Of a stretch of 64,000 nucleotides of DNA, positions 11,127-18,791 are shown piece after piece. The stretch lies in the NCBI GenBank assembly GCA_964017195.1, contig OZ024892.1, positions 15,674,071 to 15,738,070 on the forward strand. Reading direction: 5' to 3'. Source of the stretch: Siderastrea radians (lineage: Eukaryota; Cnidaria; Anthozoa; Scleractinia; Rhizangiidae). The notes below the pieces were generated by a model. That model saw only the letters and a program-made list of their open reading frames with translations, ran no database searches and was not told the origin of the DNA. The translations under genes and the position numbers were made by a program. The number at the start of each line of letters is the position of its first letter. Within the stretch, counting starts at the first letter, position 1.

Positions 11127-12217
11127 ATCGTTACCACGATCCGAGAGCCCCCGGCAGTTTAGGAGGCGTGCAACGGTTTGCTAAAGCCCATCGTCTCCCT
11201 TTGAAAAAAGCCCAACGGCTCTTGGAACAGGATTTGGCCCACACGTTACATAAACCGCGACGTCGTCGTTTTCCCACCGTCCCTGTGATCGTAGGAGGAT
11301 TAGATGATCAATGGGTAGCAGATTTAGTGGAAGTGCAACCGTTGGCCAAGTATAATCGGGGTATACGCTACTTGTTGACGGTCTTGGATGTCTTGTCCAA
11401 ATACGCGTGGGTACAACCGTTGAAAGACAAAACCGGGGTGGCGTTGGTTCATGCCTTTGAGAAGATTTTGAAAGGACGACGTCAACCCAATCGATTGCAA
11501 ACGGATCGAGGGAAAGAATTCTATAACCGGACCTTTCAACGATGGCTCGACGAGCAAGGCATTCATCATTTTTCCACGGAAGGGGATGCGAAAGCCAGTG
11601 TCGTGGAACGATTTAATCGGACCTTGAAAGAACGGTTGTATCGTTATTTTACGGCTGCCAACACCTTACGCTTTGACAATGTCTTACCCGAGTTGGTGCA
11701 AGGCTATAATGCCACCCGTCATCGAAGTATTGGTATGGCCCCTCAAGACGTGACGTGGGATAACGAAGAAGCGGTGTGGAAACGATTGTACAGCAAACGA
11801 TTGAAAGGCCAGAAAAAACCTAAATTCAAAGTCGGGGATCGTGTCCGTCTCAATAAGATTCATCGCACCTTTGAAAAAGGCTATCTACCCGGTTGGACGG
11901 AAGAAGTGTTTGTCGTGCATCGTGTGATCCCGGGCCCCGTGCCCACGTATAAGATTCACGAATGGGATGATACCCCCGTCCAAGGCACGTTTTACGAGGA
12001 GAATTTACAAAAAGTCCATGTATCCGACGTGTTTCGCATCGAAAAGGTACTTAAGCGACAAAAAGATCGTTGGTTGGTCAAGTGGAAAGGGTGGCCAGAC
12101 AAGTACAATAGTTGGATTGCAAGCCAAGACGTAACGTCTCTCCAAGCACCCAAGAGGAAAAAGACAAACCCACCCAAAGAGACAAGCCCACCCAAAAGAC
12201 GACGACGACGCGACTAA
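11075..12217 (+). CDS. Retroviral-type (rve) integrase with chromodomain
   Basis: 380 residues; ATG 11075, or 11087 for the internal MAPRKKK start. The rve catalytic core has acidic triad D83 (WVADLVEV), D144 (LQTDRGKEF) and E178 (VVERFNRTLKE). An SH3-like linker (FKVGDRVRLNK) follows, then a C-terminal chromodomain at ~325-360 (RIEKVLKR, WLVKWKGWPDKYNSW) with aromatic cage-type residues, and a basic tail (KRRRRRD). It inserts the linear genome with a 6-bp target duplication, as seen at the element ends. The chromodomain probably tethers it to methylated histone tails. Confidence 0.95.
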   Translation: MPKSMAPRKKKVSPSWLNRYHDPRAPGSLGGVQRFAKAHRLPLKKAQRLLEQDLAHTLHKPRRRRFPTVPVIVGGLDDQWVADLVEVQPLAKYNRGIRYLLTVLDVLSKYAWVQPLKDKTGVALVHAFEKILKGRRQPNRLQTDRGKEFYNRTFQRWLDEQGIHHFSTEGDAKASVVERFNRTLKERLYRYFTAANTLRFDNVLPELVQGYNATRHRSIGMAPQDVTWDNEEAVWKRLYSKRLKGQKKPKFKVGDRVRLNKIHRTFEKGYLPGWTEEVFVVHRVIPGPVPTYKIHEWDDTPVQGTFYEENLQKVHVSDVFRIEKVLKRQKDRWLVKWKGWPDKYNSWIASQDVTSLQAPKRKKTNPPKETSPPKRRRRRD

Positions 12218-12220
12218 ACA

Positions 12221-13264
12221 ATGACGTTGGTGCCCAACTCGTCGTTTTACGTGACGTTGATGAGTCATGCGAGTACCAAAGAGTTTCCTTGGAACAAGAG
12301 TCATCATTTTAGAAACCGATTGCCGAAACCCATTCGATTTATGGGACGCGGATGGATGGTGGGTATGGTGAGTTTATCCTTACCCACCATTCCAGTGCTA
12401 GCGGAAGAAGGAGGCGTGGGTGATTCCCATCCTTTGTTGTACGTACGATGGCACGAACACGACTTTAAAATAGACGATTGGGGACAGGAGGCATGGTGGT
12501 ATGAAGAGCAGGAATGGACCGTGAAGGCTCAAGACATGAGAAAGGAGATGACCTCGTTGACGGGAGTTCAATTTTTTCACCAACTGGTGTATCGTTACCG
12601 GCAAGAACGGGCGAAACGAATCAAACCCAAAGACAAGTTGGTGGGGCCCGATGGCGTCAAAATGTACCCGACCTTTGAATGGACCACCGAAGGGGATTTG
12701 TTGTTGAATACCAAGCCAGTGGATTACAAAACCCATGTGGCACGCGTGTCATGGGGCAGAACCTTGGCCCTGAGAATGGGATGGATTGAACAACCGTCCC
12801 CCGGCCAGTATCGATTGGGTCCGAATCTCTTGCAAGAATTGGATGGCATTTCTACCATTCCGAACCCGACGGATATCCGCGATGGCAGCAACAACCCCAC
12901 CTTTTGGAAAGTGCAAGGGGATTATCTGAAATTGAGTCTATCGTGTCCTTGGCGGTTTGTGAATTTGAACGGGGCCTTTCGTGTCTCGTCGGAATTTGCT
13001 CCGACGCGTCCTTTGCACGTGTATTGTGATGTAGGGACCAGCAGTATGGTAGGGGGTCGTATCACGGATCTCTTACGAGAAATCAAGTACCACCCCAAAG
13101 AAACCACGCACTTTGAACCTCGACATATTCAATATGTCCCAGTACGCAATGAAGTGGTGGAAATCGTGGAAACGCAGATGGCCGAAATCAATGGGGATCT
13201 CGTGACATTTGGCGAAGGGCATACCCTCCTAACCCTCCACTTTAAAAGGGAAGTGGTGGTGTGA
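12221..13264 (+). CDS. Polinton virion-type protein, paralogue 2
   Basis: 347 residues; begins SSFYVTLMSHAST, then RLPKPIRF, GRGWMVGMVSLSLP. The middle has LALRMGWI and RLGPNLLQEL. The C-terminal block LHVYCDVGTSSMVGGRITDL is shared with paralogue 3. Related to 6570 and closest to 13276, from which it probably arose by local duplication (adjacent, 10 bp between genes). Inferred virion vertex/minor capsid component. Copy 1 has Trp where copy 2 has Gly at residue 24. Confidence 0.75.
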   Translation: MTLVPNSSFYVTLMSHASTKEFPWNKSHHFRNRLPKPIRFMGRGWMVGMVSLSLPTIPVLAEEGGVGDSHPLLYVRWHEHDFKIDDWGQEAWWYEEQEWTVKAQDMRKEMTSLTGVQFFHQLVYRYRQERAKRIKPKDKLVGPDGVKMYPTFEWTTEGDLLLNTKPVDYKTHVARVSWGRTLALRMGWIEQPSPGQYRLGPNLLQELDGISTIPNPTDIRDGSNNPTFWKVQGDYLKLSLSCPWRFVNLNGAFRVSSEFAPTRPLHVYCDVGTSSMVGGRITDLLREIKYHPKETTHFEPRHIQYVPVRNEVVEIVETQMAEINGDLVTFGEGHTLLTLHFKREVVV

Positions 13265-13275
13265 AGCAGACAAAG

Positions 13276-14325
13276 ATGTCGTTCTACGTGACGTTACCCA
13301 GTCATGCCAACCGACGTGAATTTCCCAACAACCAAGCCAATTCCTTCAAGATTCGTTTACCTCAACCATTACGGTTACAAGGGGGTTCGTGGCAAGTGGG
13401 GTTGAGTGCCATTTCCTTACCGGATACGCACGTCAATTTGTACGAGTTGGTGCAAAAAGATGGGTTCATCATGTCGACGTCCTGGGACCAAGACTACCCC
13501 AAACCGGGGGGAAGTGTTGGGGAAATGACCTCGCGAGGAGGGACGGCTGAAACCCTCATCAATGACATTCAACATTTGGATTGGGTGGTGGATGGGGTGA
13601 GTTTCATGAAAGCCACCATTGCTCACTTGGAACAACAACGCAAGGAAACGGCGATTCAAGGCGGTCGTTTTACCAACGATCAAGGCAAACACACCTACGT
13701 CAAGTTCAAGTGGGAAGGGGAAGATCTGCTCATTGACAACACCAATATCTGTCATTGCAAAACCGACACGCCCGCCCTGTACATCTACACCAAGTTAGCT
13801 GTCAAGATGGGATGGTTACGTAAAATTAGCAGTGGGTTGATTTTGGGCCCAAACTTACAACAAGACTTCATGGGGGATCAAATCCCTAACATGACAAAAC
13901 CCGCCGGCAACGATTGGAACGATGTGAACGACGATCAGCACAACCCGGTCTTTTGGACGGTGCGTTCTTTTTTACCGGATCATTTACAATTGAGTATGAG
14001 TTGTGGTTGGCGATTCACCAACTTAAATGTAGCGTTTCGTTCGGTGGTGGGAGATCCCTCGCGATCGTTGCACGTGTACTCGGACGTGGCAGGCAGTATG
14101 ATGGTCGGCAATCGCGTCACCGATTTGTTGCGAGAAATCCACTACAAGCGAGAAGGCAGAGGCACCATGTACTTTGAACCGTTGCACATTCATTACCTAC
14201 CGCTTCGTAATGAAGTGGTGGAAATCATTCAAATGCAAGTCACCGAAACGTCTGGCACGGAGGATAAGTTGGTCAGGTTTGGCAAAGGCAACACGCTGGT
14301 TACCTTGCACTTCAAAAAGGCATAA
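13276..14325 (+). CDS. Polinton virion-type protein, paralogue 3
   Basis: 349 residues from ATG 13276; an upstream GTG is not needed. N-terminus MSFYVTLPSHANRREF, RLPQPLRL, WQVGLSAISLP. The C-terminal block LHVYSDVAGSMMVGNRVTDLL matches paralogue 2. No TM segment or signal peptide. The duplicated, conserved termini with a variable middle fit a structural family. Transcribed in the same direction just before the core-like basic proteins and MCP. Confidence 0.75.
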   Translation: MSFYVTLPSHANRREFPNNQANSFKIRLPQPLRLQGGSWQVGLSAISLPDTHVNLYELVQKDGFIMSTSWDQDYPKPGGSVGEMTSRGGTAETLINDIQHLDWVVDGVSFMKATIAHLEQQRKETAIQGGRFTNDQGKHTYVKFKWEGEDLLIDNTNICHCKTDTPALYIYTKLAVKMGWLRKISSGLILGPNLQQDFMGDQIPNMTKPAGNDWNDVNDDQHNPVFWTVRSFLPDHLQLSMSCGWRFTNLNVAFRSVVGDPSRSLHVYSDVAGSMMVGNRVTDLLREIHYKREGRGTMYFEPLHIHYLPLRNEVVEIIQMQVTETSGTEDKLVRFGKGNTLVTLHFKKA

Positions 14326-14354
14326 AAAGGGAAAAAGAGGATGGTCAGTCAAAG

Positions 14355-14546
14355 ATGCCAAAGACAAGAGCACGTCGAAGAAGAAGAAGGCAACGAGGCG
14401 GTCTCTTGCCTCTGGCCGCTCTCGTGCCAGCCTTGATCGCTGTGGGGAAAGCCGCCGCGTTGGGAGCGGTGGGTGGTGCCGCGGGTTACGGTGGCAAAAA
14501 AGCCATGGAAGCAGCGACCACTCGGAAGAAAAAGAAAGGTCGATGA
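14355..14546 (+). CDS. Tiny Arg-rich core-like protein with QRGG
   Basis: 63 residues: RARRRRRRQRGG, then a hydrophobic Ala/Leu/Gly segment (~17-49), then a KKKKGR tail. Layout and size resemble adenovirus core protein X/mu precursors, which bind genome DNA and are cleaved by the viral protease after a GG motif; that role is inferred. A shorter relative lies at 19729-19899. Confidence 0.65.
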   Translation: MPKTRARRRRRRQRGGLLPLAALVPALIAVGKAAALGAVGGAAGYGGKKAMEAATTRKKKKGR

Positions 14547-14553
14547 GAGGGGG

Positions 14554-14560
14554 TATAAAA
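14554..14560 (+). promoter_or_regulatory. TATA box upstream of 108-residue basic protein
   Basis: TATAAAA ~57 bp before the ATG at 14617. Conserved at 53945-53951 in copy 2. Confidence 0.55.
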
Positions 14561-14616
14561 AGACAAAGGGGGTGACGTGACGCATAGTCCTTGGTGAAAG
14601 AGCAAAGAAGACAACC

Positions 14617-14943
14617 ATGCGAGGGGGAAGTTTGACACGATTTCGGACCGACGAGTGGTATGATCAACATGGCAGCGGGTTGATAAGAGAGGTCATGCGT
14701 GGGGGGTTCCAAGGCCTTAAAAGCACGCGAAATCCTTTAAAACTGCCTAGTAACACCTTGCGTGGATTGAACGCAGGGTTATCACGAGGTATCAAACGCA
14801 AAGCCGAAGACGTCATTAAAAAAGAAATCACCAAACAAGCCAAGAAAGCGTTGAATCAGAAGAACGTGAAAGACGCCGTGCGTGTGGCCAGTGCCTTATT
14901 TCCCAAACAAACCAAACGGACGCGAGATATTTTGGGAGTGTGA
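14617..14943 (+). CDS. Basic virion-type protein with MRGG motifs
   Basis: 108 residues, Lys/Arg-rich with a helical C-terminal half (KKEITKQAKKALNQKN). It starts MRGGS and has a second VMRGGF at ~27-30, exact matches to the (M/I/L)xGG-x consensus of adenovirus-type proteases. Placement next to MCP suggests an internal virion protein; inference. Copy 2 differs by Thr to Ala near the end. Confidence 0.6.
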   Translation: MRGGSLTRFRTDEWYDQHGSGLIREVMRGGFQGLKSTRNPLKLPSNTLRGLNAGLSRGIKRKAEDVIKKEITKQAKKALNQKNVKDAVRVASALFPKQTKRTRDILGV

Positions 14944-14945
14944 AC

Positions 14946-15185
14946 ATGGATCCCGTGCATTCACGACCTCGACGGATTCGTAGTGATCGAGGGTTGTCTC
15001 AATGGGGAGGACTGTATCCGTTTTGGAAACTCAGGAGAGGACAACGTGGTGGCTGGTTAAGTGCCGAGGTGATGAGACTGCCCGGGTTTGATTTGAGACA
15101 ACGCTTAGCACGACGACGCTATAAAAACTCTCACGACGACGGGGTACCACCACTCGACGACGACGACGACGTTAAACATGCCTGA
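14946..15185 (+). CDS. Small basic protein, C-terminus frameshifted (copy 1)
   Basis: 79 residues from ATG 14946. The N-terminal part (HSRPRRIRS, WKLRRGQRGGW) matches copy 2. A 1-bp deletion near 15130 then changes the frame, so the tail becomes acidic (PPLDDDDDVKHA) instead of Arg-rich, and the frame runs 8 bp into the MCP gene. Probably a damaged gene. Confidence 0.65.
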   Translation: MDPVHSRPRRIRSDRGLSQWGGLYPFWKLRRGQRGGWLSAEVMRLPGFDLRQRLARRRYKNSHDDGVPPLDDDDDVKHA

Positions 15186-16548
15186 CGTGAGTACGCAAAC
15201 CGCCCCGGCTCACCCACGTTCCGAAGGGACCGTCAACCCGGCGTTACGGATTTTCAAGGTGCCGCCCACGGACATTAGCATCAATGCCTATCGCATGGTT
15301 ACCATTCAACCCACCACCACGGGTATCAATCCCATGGAATTCATCATTCCTGGATTAGACGATTTTGTGGATTTGGGACGCAGTTACTTTACCATGGAAT
15401 TGAGATTGCAGAAAAGTACGAACGATGACTTGGTGGCCAATCAGAAATTGTGGCCCGTCAACAATTTGGCCCATTCCATCATCAAACAAATTGACTTGCA
15501 ATTGAATGGCACGTTGATCAGTCCACAATCCGACACCTATCATTACAAAGCTTACCTGGAAACCTTGCTGAATTATGACCGAGAAGATGGCAAGACCGTG
15601 TTAGGACCCCAAGGCTGGTTCAATCAAGTAGATTTCCCACCCCAATGGACCAACAACAACACCAGTCCCAATGCCAATCACAAAGCGGCCTTGGACGCCA
15701 TGGTAGCCGAAACTGCCAAGTATGCTGGAGGTCTTACCCACAGTCTGGTGTTTACCCCCCACCTGGAAGTCTTTCATACCGGCAAACTGTTAGTGCCAGG
15801 CATCGAAATCAAGATGAAATTTCATTTCAATGGCCCGAACCTGTTTTTCAATGGAGTGGCTCTAGCTGGTCGATTGATGGAAGGGGATGTGAAACTACGG
15901 TTTCATCTCTGTCAACTGCGTCTGAATGACGCCATCTATCACAGTTTGTCTGAAAAAAGGCACAATGAAGGCCAAGTGGCGTCTTACCCGACCGTTCGCA
16001 GCGAAATCCGCACGTTCAGCATGCAAAACAACCTGGTCCGCTTTGATATCCCCAACCTGTTTCAAAACAGAATACCCGACCGATTGATTGTGGGGTTACT
16101 GGACAGCCGAGCCTTCAATGGAGATGTCACCCGAGATCCTTTCTGCTTCCAGAAATTTGGGCTGACGTCCATTAAACAGATTGTCAAAGGCGAAGAATAC
16201 CCTTATGAAACCCTACAGTTAGTGCACAACAATGGCAGCCGAGATAACCTGGGCTACTTCCGTTTTCTGCAAGCCAGTGGCGCTTGGTGTAAAAAGAAAG
16301 GCAATATGGTGGAACTAGGAGATTGGGGCGAAGCTAAAAATTGTACCTTGTACATGTTTGACAATGTCGCCAATGGATGTGCAGACAGTCAAAACCTCAA
16401 CCCCAAGCAAACAGGCGATTTACAATTGGTCTTGGAATTTGGAGCCGCTCCCGGTGTCAATATAACGGTGCTCGTCTATGGAGAATTTGAGAACTTGCTG
16501 GAGATTGACCGCAACGGAGCCGTGTTGTATAACATTTACCAGCACTGA
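15178..16548 (+). CDS. Major capsid protein (double jelly-roll)
   Basis: 456 residues. The N-terminal LRIFKVPPTDISIN, then FVDLGRSYFTMELRLQK, VNNLAHSIIKQIDLQLNG and YHYKAYLETLLNYDREDGK are hallmarks of the Polinton MCP family, whose cellular homologues are often annotated F54H12.2-like. Usual length for the family is about 450-600. Two jelly-roll halves pack into pseudo-hexagonal capsomers. Identical in both copies. Followed two bases later by the protease gene, an arrangement common in these elements. Confidence 0.92.
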   Translation: MPDVSTQTAPAHPRSEGTVNPALRIFKVPPTDISINAYRMVTIQPTTTGINPMEFIIPGLDDFVDLGRSYFTMELRLQKSTNDDLVANQKLWPVNNLAHSIIKQIDLQLNGTLISPQSDTYHYKAYLETLLNYDREDGKTVLGPQGWFNQVDFPPQWTNNNTSPNANHKAALDAMVAETAKYAGGLTHSLVFTPHLEVFHTGKLLVPGIEIKMKFHFNGPNLFFNGVALAGRLMEGDVKLRFHLCQLRLNDAIYHSLSEKRHNEGQVASYPTVRSEIRTFSMQNNLVRFDIPNLFQNRIPDRLIVGLLDSRAFNGDVTRDPFCFQKFGLTSIKQIVKGEEYPYETLQLVHNNGSRDNLGYFRFLQASGAWCKKKGNMVELGDWGEAKNCTLYMFDNVANGCADSQNLNPKQTGDLQLVLEFGAAPGVNITVLVYGEFENLLEIDRNGAVLYNIYQH

Positions 16549-16550
16549 AG

Positions 16551-17090
16551 ATGGAACACGTGGCCTTGAATAATGTGCAATTGGATTATTTAGCCCGAGA
16601 CGACCCCCAATTGAAACCTGTCTTTTACGGGACGGTGGCCTGTGATCGTTTACCCAAGAGTCCTGTCAAGACCCAACCCCAAGGGTACATTGTGAACACC
16701 GACCCACACGATCAACCGGGACAACATTGGTTAGCGGTGTGGACGGATGGAAACGTGTGTGAAATCCTGGACAGTTATGCTTTGCCCATGGACACGTACG
16801 TGCAAGCTACCCCGTTACGAGATTGGATTGTGCAATATTGGAAGTATGTGGTGACCAATGGCAAGTCCCTGCAAGCCATTTCAAGCAAGAGTTGTGGTGA
16901 TTACGCCTTGTTGTACTTGAAAGCCAAAGCCCGTGGACGGACCTTGCAAGACTTTTTAAATGAGTTTTCCGATCATGATTATGTAAGCAATGACCATCAA
17001 GCCGGTCAACGCCTTCAACAATTGATTGTAGGTCAAGAAGCCAGATGGTATCAACTTTGTTGTCATCCGTATCATCAATGTAATGGTTAA
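16551..17090 (+). CDS. Adenain-like cysteine protease
   Basis: 179 residues. Catalytic triad in Ulp1/adenain order: H59 (GQHWLAVW), D74 (CEILDSYA) and C115 (SSKSCGDYALLYL), with Q108 in the position of the oxyanion Gln. Such enzymes cleave virion precursors, often after GG motifs; several small basic proteins here carry QRGG or MRGG. Starts 2 bp after the MCP stop. Poly(A)-like AATAAA overlaps the stop region (~17091). Identical in both copies. Confidence 0.92.
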   Translation: MEHVALNNVQLDYLARDDPQLKPVFYGTVACDRLPKSPVKTQPQGYIVNTDPHDQPGQHWLAVWTDGNVCEILDSYALPMDTYVQATPLRDWIVQYWKYVVTNGKSLQAISSKSCGDYALLYLKAKARGRTLQDFLNEFSDHDYVSNDHQAGQRLQQLIVGQEARWYQLCCHPYHQCNG

Positions 17091-17118
17091 ATAAAATTCG
17101 TTGGAAAAACGTGGTGTC

Positions 17119-17207
17119 GGAGTCGTAGCTCAGTCGGTAGAGCCTTTGGATCCCCCGAAAAACAGGTGTTGGGGGATCGTGCGTGGGTTCGAGTCCCACC
17201 GATTCCA
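17119..17207 (+). ncRNA. tRNA-like Pol III gene with atypical long hairpin
   Basis: 89 nt. A 7-bp acceptor-like stem (GGAGTCG with CGATTCC, one G:U), D-arm GCTC/GAGC and T-arm GTGGG-TTCGAGT-CCCAC are canonical. The A box TAGCTCAGTCGG and B box GGTTCGAGTCC match consensus exactly. The anticodon arm is replaced by an 8-bp stem GATCCCCC/GGGGGATC with a ~14-nt loop, so no normal anticodon loop forms. A T9 terminator follows at 17221-17229. It may be an intron-bearing tRNA, but a VA-RNA-like regulatory transcript fits better. Confidence 0.75.
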
Positions 17208-17220
17208 ATAAAAAGGTGCC

Positions 17221-17229
17221 TTTTTTTTT
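17221..17229 (+). terminator. Pol III T-run terminator
   Basis: Nine T residues 14 bp after the tRNA-like gene; ten T in copy 2 (56611-56620). Confidence 0.7.
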
Positions 17230-17250
17230 CCCCTGGGTAGTATCATCATC

Positions 17251-17904
17251 ATGCAAACGGGGAAACCGTTTCGTTTTCATACCCCCTCCTCTATCTTGGT
17301 GGTGGGACCGTCGGGATGTGGCAAAACCGTGTTTACGGAAAAACTCTTGGTAGACAACCCCGAGTTGTTTGAAACCCCACCGACCCAAGTGCATTATTGT
17401 TATGGCGCTTGGCAAGATCGATTTCAAGGCATGCAAGATCATGGGGTGGTGTTTCACGAAGGGATTCCCGATCATGACGCGTTGGTCCAATGGTTTCCTC
17501 AAGGACATGGGGTCCTGGTCTTGGATGATTTAATGGACGAAGGGAGTCACGATAAACACGTGTTGGATTTATTCACCAAACATTCGCATCATCAAGGGGT
17601 GACGGTGTTGTACTTGTGCCAAGACATGTTTCCCGTGGGTCGCTATGCCAAAAGTATTTCCCGCAATGCCCATTACATTGTGGCGTTCAAGAATCCCCGA
17701 GATCAATTAGGGGTACGCAACGTGATGCTGCAATCGTTTCCGATGACTTGGAAAGACACGTTAGAGACGTTTCATCAAGCCACCACCCGCCCGTATGGCT
17801 ATTTGGTGTTGGATTTACATCCCGCCTCCTCCGATCAACAACGTGTGTTGAGTCACCTGTTAAAAGACGAAGGATGGACGCGCACCTATCAAAAGCGCCT
17901 ATAA
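17251..17904 (+). CDS. FtsK/HerA-type genome-packaging ATPase
   Basis: 217 residues. Walker A GPSGCGKT at 19-26, Walker B VLVLDD at 88-93, and the family block YLCQDMFPVGRY...SRNAHYIVAFKNPRD (~121-151) typical of A32-like ATPases of Polintons and virophages. Powers genome translocation into the capsid. The ATG at 17251 follows the Pol III gene. Copy 2 differs by His to Arg and Met to Thr outside the motifs. Confidence 0.93.
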   Translation: MQTGKPFRFHTPSSILVVGPSGCGKTVFTEKLLVDNPELFETPPTQVHYCYGAWQDRFQGMQDHGVVFHEGIPDHDALVQWFPQGHGVLVLDDLMDEGSHDKHVLDLFTKHSHHQGVTVLYLCQDMFPVGRYAKSISRNAHYIVAFKNPRDQLGVRNVMLQSFPMTWKDTLETFHQATTRPYGYLVLDLHPASSDQQRVLSHLLKDEGWTRTYQKRL

Positions 17905-17937
17905 AGGGACCCTTTGAACAGGAAAAAGAGAGCAACC

Positions 17938-18789
17938 ATGACCGATGAAGACCGTCAACCTCCGCAATCGTACGATACCGTGGCCCCCGCGGGGGTCGGG
18001 GCGACCACTAGCAACCAAGTGTCCCCAGGGACCATCCAAGAAATTTTGGATACGCGGGACTCAACCTTGATCGACCAAGCCTTTGATCAAATGACCGTCG
18101 AGGACATGATCGCGTATGTGGAACAGCTGCCCTCCCCCAGTGCGTTTAGGGCCTCTAGCCCTGCCGGGGTAGGAAGTTCGGGAAGTCAATCCTTCCGTAG
18201 CCCCCAGACCACCCCGGACTCTTCTGGGGCTCGAACGCCTGCGACTCCTCCTAGCGTACCCTTGGCGGCGGCGGGTGCTCGAACAGCGGCGGGTGCTGGG
18301 GGTAATGGGGGCGGACGTGGTGGACGTGGCGGTGGACGTGGTGGTGGACGTGGCGGTGGTGGACGTGGTGGTGGTGGACGTGGCGGTACTGGGGGTGCTG
18401 GTGCTGGTGGTGCTGGTGGTGGTGGAGGTGCTGGTGGCGCCGGTGGCGGCGGTGGCGGCGGCGGTGGTGGTGGTGGTGGTGGTGGAGGGGGTCGTCGTGG
18501 ACGACGCCCGAGACGCATACGAGGACGACGACGAAATACCCCCACGTCGCCTTTGACACCTGCCTCCAATCCAGCTACCCCTCGAGGATCTTGGAGTGAT
18601 AGTACACCCCCACGTACCTTGCGTCAAGCAGATTTACAACGACGTTTACGGATGCTATTACAAGATCAAGAACAATTGGCCCAAGGACGGGAAATTGCTA
18701 ATGTGACCATGACCAATAGCATTGTGACCAGTTATAAACAAGGAGGAGCCCCGAGCGTACAAACCTCGTCGTCCCGGGTATCGCCGTGA
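17938..18789 (+). CDS. RGG/poly-Gly low-complexity protein
   Basis: 283 residues from ATG 17938. Ser/Pro-rich N-terminal half, then ~80 residues of (R)GGG repeats culminating in about 17 consecutive Gly, a basic segment RRGRRPRRIRGRRR, and a helical C-terminus (RQADLQRRLRMLLQDQEQLAQG). RGG boxes bind RNA and promote condensates; the role here is unknown. Strand-asymmetric GGT/GGC/GGA triplets could form G-quadruplexes. Identical in both copies, surprising for such a repeat. Confidence 0.7.
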   Translation: MTDEDRQPPQSYDTVAPAGVGATTSNQVSPGTIQEILDTRDSTLIDQAFDQMTVEDMIAYVEQLPSPSAFRASSPAGVGSSGSQSFRSPQTTPDSSGARTPATPPSVPLAAAGARTAAGAGGNGGGRGGRGGGRGGGRGGGGRGGGGRGGTGGAGAGGAGGGGGAGGAGGGGGGGGGGGGGGGGGRRGRRPRRIRGRRRNTPTSPLTPASNPATPRGSWSDSTPPRTLRQADLQRRLRMLLQDQEQLAQGREIANVTMTNSIVTSYKQGGAPSVQTSSSRVSP

Positions 18790-18791
18790 GG

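Noticed and set aside
14197..14712. 171-residue minus ORF across the basic-protein genes
   Set aside because: Antisense shadow of three short plus-strand genes.
17119..17207. Ordinary tRNA gene
   Set aside because: No 5-bp anticodon stem with 7-nt loop can be drawn; long G/C hairpin replaces it. Kept as tRNA-like RNA.
18186..18627. Long minus-strand ORFs rich in Pro, Thr or His opposite the Gly-rich gene
   Set aside because: They are antisense readings of the GGN repeat; composition is explained by the plus-strand gene.
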